Notes: generated by a model not told the origin, from the letters alone. Positions 22,851 through 36,392 are shown, numbered from the stretch's first letter. The stretch: DNA of 64,000 bases from Ceriagrion tenellum (GCA_963169105.1 OY720633.1:158239780-158303779), one strand, 5' to 3'. Numbers and translations: made by a program.

Positions 22851-24924
22851 AACCAGCACACATGCATTCCACTATTTTGGGAAAAGCAAAGACTTATCAC
22901 GAATCAAAGGAAGTCCTAATCACTGACATTAAGTGAGCCACGCTCTCCTGCTCCTCTCGGATTAGCAAGTGCTCATTTGTTTTCTGTGCCCATTTGATAT
23001 CACAACTACGGGATTCTAATTTTTTAGAAGTTTTTTCGAATAAAACCTAATAGTCATATAAAAAATTGTGAAGTTTATATTCTGGAGAGTAAATCACAAA
23101 AAGAATCATTTAATTCTCACAGAGCAATAACCGAAACAATGAAAAATAGACCGAGACCATTAAATCCGAGAGAGTTATGATCAAATTCACTATTAAAACA
23201 AAAAGGGTGAAAATGGACATTTATACTATTTTTTTAATATTGAAACACATTTGAAGCCAAATGATGAAAATAAAATACATTCGCACTTAGGAAAAAATAG
23301 TTACGTTAGACAAATGTATGAAAATTGTGAAATCAGATTTTAGGAAGCTCTCTTATTCGACAAAAGCGGTCCATCGAAGGAGTCTTGTTCCAAGGAAGTG
23401 AAGATCCAGCGTATACAAGAATCACTAAGGCGAAGTATCATATGAAGGTTGATTTGATCGTCTAATGTCACGGAATGAAAAAATTGCCTAAGAAACATTA
23501 AAATAGCGTGAAAATGACCAGCGAAAAAAACCTACATATATCTATACTTTGATAGTTTTCTATATCTTCAACATCGATAAGATTCTGAACAGAATCGCTC
23601 AAACTGACAATTTAACAAAAACCAACTATTGCTTCTGTATGTGGTATTACATTGAATTAATAATTACTAGTTCCTTCCTTGATACAGAAAAGGACAGTAT
23701 ACAGTTAAGTTACAAACAAGTAAAATTGAATTCCAGTGATTTAAGGAGAATGGGCTTAGAGAAAAGACAAATTCGAGTTTTTGAAGTGAAGGATTACGCT
23801 TAGGGATATAAGTAGAGCAAATACCAGAATGGAAATTTAATTTAAAAAATCTACTTCACTTTCATTACCTAAAATGTATTTATGATTGGGCTATGGTACA
23901 TACATATTAATATAATCAGAAGTGGAATAGTATTCGCAACGCATATCTTAACCTCGTTTTCCCTTCCTTAACCGTATTATTATCTAGAATTACTTTGCGC
24001 TCTACATGATAATGCTTGTACATAAATAAGTAAATCCTTTTAAGTGAAATAGACCAATGCACAACGCACTTTATCGTGATATCAAGAAGCTCCTACACAA
24101 AAAACATGAGTTTTAGAGACATTTAGTAAAGGCAGAGTCACCTTCATTTTGAAACGGCTCCAAAACACAGACATCCACTGATCCTTCTACGGCATTTCCC
24201 TACATAAATGTCCAGGATAATAGGTTCATAACTTCTCACTTGTACACAGGCAATTGCCTTCGATGCGTGCGTGGGCCGGGTCACAGTTTCCTCGAGATCA
24301 GTTTTAACCTTCAGAAGATCTCGAAGTTAAGGTTAGCCCCTCCAACCAACAGATGTCCTTGATTCGAGACAGCGATGCTGGGATCGAATTCTACCACAGG
24401 GAACCGCATTACAAGACTTACCTCAAACCTACGGATAAAAATATCAAAGAAAGACGTACGATAGTAGCAACAGGACGAAAGATAGTTTTTCCTGTCTTTC
24501 CCGTTAATGCCAAGTTGAAAGGCCGCGCGATGCCCATGTTTTCGTGAGATATTGTGCTCTGGTTATAAATGTGGTAATCAAGATATGGAAATGGGTATGA
24601 TATGGGTTTTAATGGAGAAACGATCACAGGAACTCTTCGAAAATGTGGGTGTTATCACTGTTTTTGGTGCAGCAACTGTAAACCTTGTCAACCTAATACG
24701 ATCATGAGTGGTGTTTACATCATTTTCACTCTAAAATGCTATAGCGCCAAATGACTCCATTTATTTTCTTGCTTTATTCATAGCATAAACTAAATGTGAT
24801 GAAAAACTTGCATTAGCATTATAATTATCATAATGGAAGCTATCACATACATAATCATTTAAAAGCAAATACTAAGACAGCACAGTTTACACGAGGCAGA
24901 ACCAAATCATAAGCCTTTTCTAAC
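22851..24924. other. no feature recognised
   Basis: AT-rich, non-repetitive. Motif-free frames of 60-84 codons (for example plus 23549-23803) are within chance expectation. Confidence 0.55.
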
Positions 24925-25555
24925 ATGCTATTAGAAAATTTGGAGCATTTCATTACGGATGAAAAACCCATTATATTGATGGCTGCTATTTCAAAAATGA
25001 AAGTATAATCTGCGATTTAAATCCTTAATTCCACTTTTTTTCCGACGGAAAAGATTGGAAAGAAAATCTAGTCACGTATTTGCAACGATTATTTGAAAGT
25101 TTATATGGGCCGTATATTAAGTCGGAGACTATGAATAATGTGGACCATCTCTTAGTTGAGCCGAATACAACCGGTCCAAAGAGTATCATCTGGAAACCGA
25201 GTCCTGACTTTTTATACGAAGAAACGGATGAGAAAAGTTACGTTATTTCCCCGGAGGTCAGCGGATCCTTAGGCGAAACTCGAATTCACAACATGAAGTA
25301 ATGTGATTTTAATCTTTATACTAATTAATTCTAGGCCGATTTTTCTTGCCCTCAGGGAGTATTCTTTTTCGTTCTGAAAAACCATGTTTACCCGTCACTG
25401 GAACATAGAATTTTGACTCTGATGCTGCACACCGGGAAGAAAGTTACAAATTCGCAATCAACTGTACTTGACATATTTTCAACACTATACATTAGAAAAA
25501 TACTTCAGGAAAATACGCTGATGAACTTATATGGGTCGGCTTAGAATAGTAACAA
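24925..25555 (+). pseudogene. possible coding relic with a candidate intron
   Basis: No family recognised. Three protein-like frames lie in a row: MLLENLEHFITDEKPIILMA at about 24925-25008; a 90-codon frame from about 25030 to the TAA at 25299-25301, including VTYLQRLFESLYGPYIKSET; and a frame of about 68 codons ending at the TAG near 25545, including FFFVLKNHVYPSLEHRILTL. Between the last two is a textbook-like 3' splice region: a TACTAATTAAT branch-point-like element, a pyrimidine tract and CAG ending near 25356. A donor GAG|GTCAGC near 25257 would join frames in phase, but it is weak. The first two frames do not join in phase by any GT-AG pair I found. This could be an exon pair, a decayed gene or chance in AT-rich DNA. 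Confidence 0.2.
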
Positions 25556-28080
25556 AGTGCTTAGAAAAACTAATAATGTACACCATTCATACTTACTAAT
25601 GTATCATTTATTTTCCTAACCCAGGGTATGATTCGGATTTCCTATGAAAAATTCTTTTAAGAATTTCGTAACACATGCCCACGGCTCTATGAAGCCAAAA
25701 AATCATCCCCTTTTAAAAATTGAATACTATTTTTTAGGTCTAGACATTATCCAAGCCTTGAAATAATTTCAGAATTATAGAAAGAACAGAAAAATATCAA
25801 AATTGTAGAATAAGATTCTGTATTCTCAGAACACAAAACAAAAAGACCAACTTCTTCTTTGCTTGACCAGATGGGGTCACGAAGATATGACCCACTTCGC
25901 GTTTTGCCAGAGGAGGTACTTCAAAGACGAGGAAGAATTTCTAGTCCCTACGGTACTTCTGAAGACTGTATCGCGTATAACCTGTAAGGGGGAAGCAGGT
26001 CTACGCTCTTCAAACCAGCTGACTCAGCATGAAAACTTTTCCTCAGCTACACCAACTGACGCCGACATCCATGATTCTTTCTACCCGACCTAATATATAT
26101 AGGACCTGTTACCAGTTTATTTTCAAACGATCGTGCCCACGCTTGAAGAAAGCAAAGACAATGACTGTATGCCTGAATAAGATGAAACTTAAGCGGCAAA
26201 CGGCGAGTATATACCCTCACATTTAAGATCAATCAATATTCAAGTACGATGTATTAAATAGTTTCAAACCACGAGTTCTCAGCATGATGTTATAGGACTT
26301 CAGAATTATTCCCCCTTCCCCGTCGAATGTTTGCTTAAAGGCTTTTTTGACAGTCACTAGGATGGAAGAGCTAAACCCACTCCATGAGACTTTGATATTT
26401 TTTTCTTCCAACCGTCGCAAGCGTCGATGGAAATAAAAACGACCGCCTGGACGAGTATTCAGCAGATAGAAGAAGAAGAGAGCTGAGTCACGAGGAAATT
26501 AAATCCGCGGTGGGAGAGTGGGGAAAAAAAACAACACATTTGCTTCATTTTAATGCAAGATTGAAATTTCACCTGCAAGGTCCCACCGGACGCTGAAGAG
26601 CAAAAAGAAGAAGGGAGAAGAATTGAAATGTATGAGTGGGGTGATGACCTCCCTCGCCACCGCCGCTGCCCACCGAATGAAATCGATACGATTGAAAAAG
26701 ATGATGCTTGCTACTGCTGTCTCGACCTTTGCATATTATTTCGACGGAAATTGTTACCTGTTGCGATCTTCGAATACCTCCCGAGCGACTTTTTAATTTT
26801 CAATCAACACGATGGTATTTCCAGGGGTCCTAATGAATGGATCGGGTGTGCTTCTTCCGGAAGGCCTCAACAGTTTGCCGGTAGGGCGCAGGTGCCTTCC
26901 CGTAGGGGCCCCCGATTTAACCAGCCCCTCCCTGGCCCTTGCCAACAATCCACCTCCTCCGCTCGTCGAGTCCAGGTTTTCGGGCCTGTCAGTTATAGGC
27001 CCGGTTCGATTCGTTAAGAAAACATAATGATGCCCTCGAAGAAAAAAATAATAACAGCCGAAGGGGGTACAATAAACACGAGTCTGGAGCGAGTGATATA
27101 CAGAGGTCGATCCCAGATGATAATATATAGGCGCACGTGGGTTTACCATACTGGCATGCACGAGGTTGTCATCGAGTTGTTGCTCTACTCCTCTTGATCT
27201 TTTTTTTTAACTCACACAAGGGAGGACGCGCATAAGTAGAAAGGAAGATATACGATACATAATAATCGCTTGCTATGAATAATTGGCGCCGCGAGAAAAT
27301 TTAAACGCGATCGCATTTGTTGGAGGCGCAGGGCAAACAACGTTCCGACTCATAATTGCAGAAGCAGAGAGTAAGACCGCAGGCACTTGTCCATGGAAGA
27401 AAAAAATATCATCGTCCGGGCCTTGCTGAGGACGAAAGTAGACAGAAAACAAAAACACCCCGGGCCATTTTAATGAAGTGAGTCGCACAAACGCATGTCC
27501 GCGAAAATGTTTTCGAAGATTTATCGGGTTTCTTTTCGTTCCCCCGCTATAACTACTTACTCTCCGACTTCGAGACCGGGCAGCGGAGATGATCACCCAA
27601 CCTAAACTCAAACCCCCTTCCTCCACACTCCTTTTCCTCCCTCTGGCTCCCCACCTAAGGAAGCCATAACGTTTTTAAGAGGCTTGAAACCTTACCAGTG
27701 GATCCCAGGGTTAAGGTCGTGTATACCACCGTGAGCCTTCAAGAGGAGGAGGGGAGAGAAGGGGATGATACGGCAGACAGGGGAAGAGGGCGGAGGGTGG
27801 GCCGGGTTGGATGGGAGGGGGAGTGAGGGAAGGTTTTGGGGGTGGCTGTTTGCTTTTCGCGAGTCTTAATACCCACTTACGGCATCTTTTTAAAAGAGTC
27901 CCACTAATGGTTTGCCAAGTGGCGAAGATTAGACCTGACGACTTGATACTTTACCGGAGAGGAAAGAAAGAGAGATGGAATTAAAAGCCCGCAGCGCGTC
28001 GTCGTCGCAGGACGGCCGAAATAAAAGTGAAAGAAAATAAAAAAGGAAGACCAAAGGACAGCTAAGAGTGCAGGTCTCAC
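25556..28080. other. no gene; GC-richer patch at 26.82-27.01 kb
   Basis: Mostly AT-rich. A GC-richer patch at 26820-27010 stays open in several frames on both strands (up to 129 codons) and ends in CCCGGTTCGATTCG, which resembles half of a pol III B box but has no A box upstream. 27640-27840 is purine-rich on the plus strand. Confidence 0.5.
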
Positions 28081-28094
28081 TCTCTCTCTCTCTC
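28081..28094. repeat. (CT)n microsatellite
   Basis: Short uninterrupted CT dinucleotide run. Confidence 0.9.
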
Positions 28095-29972
28095 CACGCG
28101 ACCTCTTTCGCCATTCTCGATAAGGCGGAATGAGAATATCCACACAAAAATGAAATCCCACAAACCTTCCCGCTGCGCAACGCCATTAGGCAGTTGTGTA
28201 TTAAGACGGTCCTCTTAAAGGATTTCGAAAAAGAGCCAACCAAAGCCACTTCCCTGACTTTGCATCTCTTTCTTTCTCATTTCTAAATCCTCTGGAGGAC
28301 AGCCATGGGACTTGGTTAGGCTTGGAATGGGAATTCGTTCCCACATTCAAATGTAAATAAGCGTCCACTTTGCGCGGCGATTGAGAAATCCTGGGCGCGG
28401 GAACGGGATGACAGAACACAGCCTAGCTGTTCCAGCACTCGAAGAATTTTCTTTAGAAGATCGAGTCACGACACCTGGGTTACTCACACCCAGCGACTAA
28501 AAAACCTTTCCAGCCAAGAGAAGGAGCTAATTAAGATTACAATTTTGAGGAGGTTGTGTGAGCTGGAGTATCCATTCCAAGGATGAAGGGAATAATCAAC
28601 TATTTAAATCCACAACTTCACCGCTAAAATAGAATAGCATCGCCTTTTTGCTGATCAAGTCCGTACCTTCCAATCGTGACTAGCGCAGTTGGCACGCCTG
28701 AGGTACCCATGGCCACCCAAAGACGAATTTTCTTTTACCTTTTCAACGCCCAAACGCGTCTCATTGTTGTTTCGGTGCGTTTCGAATCATGGAAAAGTGG
28801 CATGACGTCTCTGATTGGCCAAAAAGGCCGCGGACAATCAAACTCGAGTCCGCTCTGCTAGATGCGCAATCTTTTTCGTCATATCTTTTGATGTATGCGT
28901 GGTGTAAATGCTCTGAAGACTACGACTTGTATAATACGAGAGCAATTTAATACGGTCATCGCTTCATACCATGGGGCAATACTCGTGGGCGTGAAAGAGT
29001 GGGGCAGACACGTTGAGGGATTTTCCGTCTTGACTTCTAATTTCGGATAAAAGAGCGATAATTTATTTCAGATAACGATGTTACGAATTACTATATCAGT
29101 GAAAATTTAACGGTGTAATCAATTACGGCACAAAGTGTGCACCACTAAAGTTCCTAACTTATCTATAGCAAAAGATTGCGAGGCCAAAATTTACCCCACA
29201 TGAGTCCCATCAAGATTATTCACAGCAATAACTGTTGGCAAAGAGTCAACCAGCAAAATTTTCGGCTACGGTCAACTTTTTGGCGACATATGGTTTCCAT
29301 TGTGTGAGTTCTGGAGCCATAGCCGAAGATATCCAAATTCCAATTCCATTGGCACTCGGCCGTCGGGACCTGGCGTGCAACCTTCTTTTACCTTATCGCC
29401 CTCCCCAATTCCGCCCAGAGCTGCCGCACGGGGGAAGCCAAAGCCTTCCACCACGGAGACCTCTGCTTCGATTCCCTAAAACGGTTTGACTTTCACCTCA
29501 AAATTGCCCCTGCAAACAACACGCTAGGTTAGAGGATATCTTACAAGTTTCAAGAGAGCGCCATCGAATTGACCAGTCGAAGCACCGGTTCCCGTAAAGG
29601 GTGATTATATTGTGACAGTAATGCCGACACCAAGCTCTCCATCGCTCTTTCCCTTATTTCCTGCGAAGTAACTCACCTCAATGCTACATAACCACGATAT
29701 AAGAAAACGTATTTTAACACAAACAGACGAGGAAAAGTAAATGGTAATGATTATAATTTACTAAGCAACCACTATAAATTCTGGATAACTTCGGTAATAA
29801 TGAATTCTGTGATCTGTATGAAGCTTAGAGCGAATATTTAAGCAGAAACAGGAACTGTCGACAATGTAAACTACCAAGCAGTCACCTTTAAATTTCACAA
29901 AGAAGGATTTTTCATCGATAAAACAAGTCTATGCGGAAAATTTACATCTATTCTTTAATAGTATTCACTCCT
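28095..29972. other. no feature recognised
   Basis: Mixed-composition unique DNA; no motif-bearing frames, RNA genes or repeats seen. Confidence 0.55.
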
Positions 29973-30009
29973 TCCAACAAAGAGGTGAAAACCAAGAAAG
30001 AAGTAAGAA
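29973..30009 (+). repeat. 37-bp direct repeat, copy 1
   Basis: Matches 30332-30368 with two mismatches; the core is GTGAAAACCAAGAAAGAAGT. Confidence 0.85.
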
Positions 30010-30331
30010 GAAACAAAGAGGTCAGGATGAGATCCGGAGGGAGAAGCCCCAGATCCCCTCGACTTGCACGTGCTATTCTCAAGCGCCGCCTCGTTCAAAA
30101 AACTTTTCAAGCGACGACCGTAAGCCCTCCGCTGATAACCGAAATAATTAAGACGAGAATTACTCAGCTGTTAGAACCTTTCCTGATAGCTTATCTCTCA
30201 ATAATAAAAGTTAACACCTCAAAGAGGTCTTCGAGAGATGCCGACTACAGAGGCTTCGTTCATAGTAATTGAGACCAATAAATAGTCATTGGCGATAAGC
30301 GTATCAAAATTGAGGAGACATGACGAAAATA
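30010..30331. other. 322-bp segment between direct repeats
   Basis: Bracketed by the 37-bp repeats. The left half is GC-richer and the right half AT-rich. No transposon motif, terminal inverted repeat or tRNA box was recognised. Either a small non-autonomous insertion or the spacer of a local duplication. Confidence 0.4.
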
Positions 30332-30368
30332 TCCAACCAAGAAGTGAAAACCAAGAAAGAAGTAAGAA
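30332..30368 (+). repeat. 37-bp direct repeat, copy 2
   Basis: Second copy of 29973-30009 (two mismatches). Confidence 0.85.
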
Positions 30369-33300
30369 TTTTATTCAAAGAATTCAAAATTCAAAATTGA
30401 GGAATTGATCATTACTCACATTCAGCGAACTCATAAGATTCAATTATTTGTCTAAGAGGGCTAATCCTGATGTAAGTCGTTCAAGTGGAAGATGCCACCA
30501 AAGGTCAGCTGAATAAAACTGATGATCGCGGATAATGAGTCGATATGTAAGGAAGGCGCAAGCAGCAGAAGAGACCGCGGAAACAATTTGACTGTTTTTC
30601 TACTTGAATTTATAAAAGTATCTCAACCGAAGGAAAGTATGAACTATTACAGTAGGTTTCCACCAGTTTTTCATAATCGATTTTCATTTTTCAAAATACC
30701 TAGGAACTTAAAAATCAAAATGATAATACTTCACCATAATCCAAAATAAACGAAAAGAAAGATTCAAGGATTCTGATTTGGTCTAGAAATGATTATAGCA
30801 ATCGGACGAAAGCTTTTATTACGGCAACAGACAAAAAAAAACATTCAGCGTAGGAAAAAGTGAATGAAATTACACTCTACTTTCCTCCAAATTTACTCTG
30901 AAATTAAAAAATGGGAACCATTACTGCTAAGACCCTACATGGAACGTATAAAGAATTGACTGTAAAGCCTGCAGGATAATACAGCAAAGGAAGGACTCGG
31001 GTAGGGCCTGAGTCGACTAAAATAGCCACATGCAATAAAGTTGCCGAGAGGAAAGAAAATTGGACCAACGACCATTCAAGCAAGACGAGAAATCTAAACG
31101 AGAAGCATAAAAGATATGGCTCTTTACGCAAGGAAAGGTACTTAAAAAAAAACTCTCGCGCTCGTATACAGATATAGTTTGGCCTCAGAGTTTAGTTGGC
31201 GATTAACTACTGACACATGCTAACAATAAAATGTAAAGACTTGAGAATTCTAAACTGGAAAAAATAAAACGGACCCTCATTCAGTAATTGGTATTATGTT
31301 TTTCACGGGATGAATAGTTAAGATTTCCTTGCGGAATTTCCCCATTAGCACATTAAAACACGATATGGCAACGGTACGATTTGTGGCAATATGCTTCCAC
31401 AGTCCACAGAACAACAGTTTCATCCGCTACCGCTCTCGAGGAATGTAAGCACTCATTATGACTGCTGCCGTTTATCTCACATCCCATGATGGCGTAAAAT
31501 ATCCCATGATGTTTTAATGCTACCATTCAGAACCTTAAGCAGGGAACTAAAGAGCTTCGCCTTCGCGTCAGCATTATTGTTATTTTTATTTCTTAAGTCG
31601 CGGGATAAAATGAACAACGGGCGGCAAATATCAAAGCACGGCTGTCGATGAAATAGTTCCAACACAAAACGGAAAAAAACGGTGACGGAAACACGACAAG
31701 CGGAGGTAATTGAGAAATTGAGATAAGAACGCGCAACTTCATTCTCAAACCTGTTTTCACGGTGCAGACATTTTATTTCAGCAAATTACAACGATGTCCA
31801 GAAAAAAAACAGAAAGTTTATGCATTGGGCCTCTCGTTTTCTGCAGTTGGATAATTCACTAGCCCTTTTCGGAAACGCGAGGCGAAGTGTAGGAAGGAGA
31901 TGAAATAGGGCCGGCACAAGACAACCGACTGCGTCACCAAATAAAAAAGATTCGCAAAAGTCTCTTGACCCACGACAAGTTGCTTTTTTTTTGGAATATC
32001 ACTAAATTTAAGCGCCGAGCATAGCTCTTTTTTTTCTTTCCCACCCTTCCAAGTCTCACAAGCGACACCAACGTGAGATGAAAAGCAGAGTAAGAGAAAT
32101 GGTGGGTCGGAAGAGGGAAGGAGAGAATGAAAGAGAGAAAAAGAAAAGAGGCAGAAACAGCAGGCAAAAGCAGGTATGCCGCGGGCTCCCACGCGAATGA
32201 GAAGCCTGGGACCGCCCTGGAGGAGGGAAAATTGTAGCATAACTCTGGGACTTAATGAGCTCTCCTTGACTCCACCTGTTCGCGTGGGAGTGGCACTTTA
32301 CATCTGTCTATACATCAAGGTGTCATGCATTGTGTGCGTTAATTTGTTATGAATTGTGCCCGCTCCGTCCCCGAAGAGAGAAAAATGAAATACCAAGGGA
32401 AAATCACTGGTGAAAAAAACGGGGTGGAAAGATGAGGGAATGGTCCCGGTTACTTCGGAGACGGCACGTGAAAAAAATACTAATGCGTAGTTCCGTCCAC
32501 GCGCAAACAAGCGAGAAATGGTCTCCGAACAGAAAAAAAACTATGATGTACATTTGACGAGGGAATCATCGTCGATACCTGGGTCTGGAAGCCCGTAAAG
32601 GAAGAATACACCGAGACACAACTACATTCATATTAAAAAGCGTCAAAATATGAAAGGAGGGACACATTCGTTTGACGATGCATTCGCCGTCTCACACCAC
32701 CGGGGATACCCGATAGATAGGTCATTTTTTGCTCCTCAACCTGCATCAAGAAAATATTTCATTTCAATGCCTTCCAAGATTTTGTTTGTTTAAATAAAAC
32801 ACTACCAGAGCTAGGATCACTGAGACCATCTATCAAGCAGTAAAAATTTACTTGGACCCATACTTCATTTTCTGATAGGACCAGTGATGCAAGCGGAAGG
32901 AATCGGACCCCATAAAACCTTGATTTGTCACCCGCACCAGTCCGTTCAAAGTAATCCACCCTGCAAATTGTGGACACAATTCCTCTGCGGTCCGGAGCCG
33001 GGTAGCTCACAGGCTTGAGTTTTGCAAATTTCCACTCTCTACCTCGCGAAGACTTTCCTCTACATTTATTTCTCCGAAATTAAACTCATACGACAAGGTA
33101 TGCCCGCATTAGAGCTTAGCACCCACTCTTGCGAGACAAGCGTAGTGTCGTGGAGACTGGAATCACAAATCACAACGTTCTCCATGCGAGTCTCTTTGCC
33201 TTGATGGATAACATGCTTGTGGAGGGCACCTACAAGTACATGTACATGGCCACAAGATGGTTCGAAGAGGGCGGTCAACGGTTATTTGAATCAGAAGAGA

Positions 33301-35484
33301 ATATGCTTTATGTCATAATTATCAAAATGGATAGCAACTGGTAAACATTGGTATACGTCCACAATTGTGCAGCAATGACACTGAAGGTAGAGACACATCC
33401 ATGAAAAATCGACTTTGATTAGCGAATGCAAAACACTATGGCGACTTCCAACGCCGCAGAGTACTTCGCTGCCAACTGACCTAAATACTTTCCAGAAAAA
33501 GTTAAAAGGCATTCTTCCACCTCTCAACTTACCTAAACACGTGTTTTTGTAATTATTATTCATTCCCTGTTTATATTAAGGCGAAGTTCCGATTTATTCC
33601 AGTTATGCATAAATAGACAGTCAACAGCAAAAAGAAAACTATCAAAATCAGTACCTGGAGCAATGAAAACTGACGCGGAATTGGTAAACTTGTTATATCA
33701 GCCTAAGAGTAGAATAAAGATGCAACAAATGAAGAAATAAACAATTTGATAACAGCAACGCAAAAGACCTTTCCCGTAATGAAGTTGATAACCAGATAAA
33801 AAAACTAGAGCATAATACATTATCTGACACTGAGAAACCGGAGGAACGTGGTTTCGCGAAAGTGTTTACCCGCAAGAGCCGAGCATTTCCACTCCTGAGG
33901 GGCTTCTATGATAATGATACGGGTACCTACAAGTAAAGAATAAGCGTGGAAGGCCTCTTCCTTGGGGGTCTGGTAGCAGAGAAAGCATAACAGAATACCG
34001 ACAAGACTTACAATTCCCGTTAGCTATTTGTATAAAGGCATTCGAGGAGAAAAAAATAAAAGCGAATAAAAAGCCTGCGATCGCATAAACGTCGAAGAGA
34101 CTTCTTCAAAACAATAGGCAAGCTCTCTAGAGGAACATGGTGAGGAATAATTGAGGATTAACAGCGAGCGGACAGGCGCTACATAATCCATTAATCACCG
34201 TGAATCCGCCACACCTGTTTCACGGCCACTCCCGGTCCCGTGAGAGGAACGCAACACGGGAGATGTCCATTTTTTTTAATGGAAGAAAAGAGGGAATGGC
34301 GGGATGTTTTCCGATTCGAAATCGAAAGAAAGGGTTAATTTATTTTCCGCCATACTGGAAAGTCATGAATTGAAGTAACGCGGTCACCGAGAACCTTTAA
34401 AGATCACGGAAAGCGGGAACATGTGTAGCGGAGGGAGGAGGGAAATTTTGAAAGTTTTAACGGCGACGCAGTGAAATGCTCTTCCTTGCCCTCCCACCCG
34501 CCTTTCCCGCCCTCCTTCCTTCCCCCTCCCTCCCAGCCCCCACGCCCACTTGTCAAACATTAATGCGTCAATTAAGACGCGGAGAGAAAATAAATATTTA
34601 AAAAAAGAACACACCGGGAGAGAAACGGTTTTGTTCGTCACCTCGGCACCTTTTCAATTCAGCGTTTGCCTCCCATTCAGCGCGGCCGTGCGAGAACCAC
34701 GCCTTCGTCGCAGGGATAGACAGTCGCTCGCAGCAAAACGTGTACTTAAAAACTTAAAGGGGACCATTTAAGAAGATGAATACGGAATGGCTTCCAAGAA
34801 AGTGTGTAATCGCTCTCCCAGTCATTATCGCCACCGCCCTGTATATACCCATCCAGCCTCCCACCCGCTCGCCCAACCTTCCTCCCGCCAACGCAAGAGA
34901 CGAAGAACCCCCGGGAACAGGGGTGAAGGCAGTTGCGAGGGTATATTCAAGGGGACCAATCCTCCCCCTTCAACCAGAGTTATTACTGCCTGAATGCCAC
35001 AGTTGACCAAGAATTATCATTTTCAGGCTATTTTTCCAGGAATTTGACTCATTGGTTATACATATCCTCCCGAGATCTGTCAAAAATGTTAATGGTGCTT
35101 CTCTTGACATAACTTCCCTCCAAACGCACCGCATGCTGTCAGTCTTTGAAGCTGCTATCTAATACAAACACCTTCATTAGCGCACTATGTTTTCCATTAC
35201 AATTGCTACTGGGATTTGATGCGGTTATGGCTGAATCTCAAAATGTATTCGCGAAAAACATGCATGGCCTTTATATTGAGCAAAAGGTCCAAGGAGGTTG
35301 AATAAGCCATGGAGGAATTATGTACTTGAATACCAATTACATCAATACAGGTCGGTATTCTTAGGTCGAACGTGGCCACAACCCATTCCTCACAAAATAT
35401 TTAGAGAAATTCATAAAGACCCCAAGCGAAAAAGATCATTTCAATTCAATCCAAATTCATAAACAATTTACATTTTAAATCCGT
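30369..35484. other. no gene; pyrimidine-rich patch near 34.5 kb
   Basis: Long unique-looking stretch. 34485-34550 is C/T-rich on the plus strand. A close repeat of ATCCCATGATG occurs around 31481-31515. Frames up to 140 codons (minus 31818-32240) have no recognisable motif. Confidence 0.5.
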
Positions 35485-35545
35485 TCCAGGCCGAATTTTT
35501 CTCGTGGCAATTTCTTTAAAAAAATTCACCCGCCATATTTGAATA
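35485..35545 (+). repeat. SINE 3' body, first copy
   Basis: 61 bases from TCCAGGCCGAATTTTTCTC to CGCCATATTTGAATA, matching 35759-35819 with three mismatches. The tRNA-like head is missing here, so this is either a 5'-truncated SINE or one arm of a tandem duplication with a period of 274 bases. Confidence 0.85.
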
Positions 35546-35702
35546 TTTTCAAATGGCTAAGCACGGCATAAGTGCTGGTGAAGGATACTGTCCCTTGGTT
35601 GTGGCTTCTTTGAAGCCATCTTCTCCTTTGCGTTGCCATCTTTGATGGACCGCAAGGGCCTTAGATCTAGTGGACTTGTATCCACCAAAATTGCCACGGG
35701 AA
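35546..35702. other. segment between the two SINE 3' bodies
   Basis: Non-repetitive within this window. It may be additional SINE-family body, since it connects one 3' body to the next tRNA-like head without an obvious junction. Confidence 0.4.
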
Positions 35703-35820
35703 TTAGGATGCCTGGATAGCGTAGTGGTCTACGCATTGGTCCGTGGTTCGATTCCCAGTCCAGGCCGAATTTTTCTCATGGCAATTTCTAAAAAAAAATT
35801 CACCCGCCATATTTGAATAA
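35703..35820 (+). mobile_element. tRNA-derived SINE with compact tRNA-like head
   Basis: The head (35710-35765) folds like a shortened tRNA. GCCTGGA (35710-35716) pairs perfectly with TCCAGGC (35759-35765) as an acceptor stem. GCGTAG and CTACGC form a D-like arm around TGGT. GGTTCGATTCC (35745-35755) is a canonical pol III B box. There is no room for an anticodon arm in this 56-base head. The body that follows, with an A-rich stretch and CGCCATATTTGAATA, is shared with 35485-35545. SINEs are copied by a partner LINE; which one is not visible here. Confidence 0.75.
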
Positions 35821-35829
35821 TTTAAATTC

Positions 35830-36027
35830 ACCAAAAATAAATCAATCCACCTTCCCAGTGAAAAATTCGCATTCACGCCACTGCTTAAGAATAATCCACG
35901 ACTCAAATCTAATCTCCTCTCCCCACCAACTCATTCTCGGGGAGGTGTGCACCCGTCTGGATCATCGGAACGGAGGCGAGAGAGAGAGAGACGGTGAGAG
36001 TTGGGTCGAGGCTCCGGCCGCCCGGCC
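35830..36027 (+). repeat. ~200-bp direct repeat, copy 1
   Basis: Begins near AAATAAATCAATCCACCTTC and ends near CTCCGGCCGCCCGGCCTC, and matches 36759-36982 with scattered indels. Copy 2 carries extra bases in two places, including about 24 bases before the GGCTCCGGCC end. Confidence 0.85.
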
Positions 36028-36392
36028 TCTATTTCTATAATACAAATGCCATGAAACCCACTTCAAAAAATTTACCCCAAGTTCATTTTACAGTTAGCTT
36101 AGTAAATGATCTGTGCTCCCAAGAAAACCTGTACGCATATAAAGGCTTTCCAGCCATTATTCTAATTAAAAACACCTAACATTTATAAAAATATCCGCAA
36201 TCATTTAATTAGGGGCCGAAAACTAATAACATTCGATTTCTTGCCCTAAGAAACCCTTAGAAATGGAAATACTCTAAAATTAAATCATTTCCAGACTTTG
36301 GTCCAACAATGCATGCTCGAGGAACCACTGTGCGCCCCTATGTAACGGTTAGCATATAGAACATCGTATATTCAAATTTCCCGCATTTTCCC

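Noticed and set aside
26990..27015. CCCGGTTCGATTCG, resembling a B box
   Set aside because: Mismatch at the end of the box and no tRNA-like sequence upstream.
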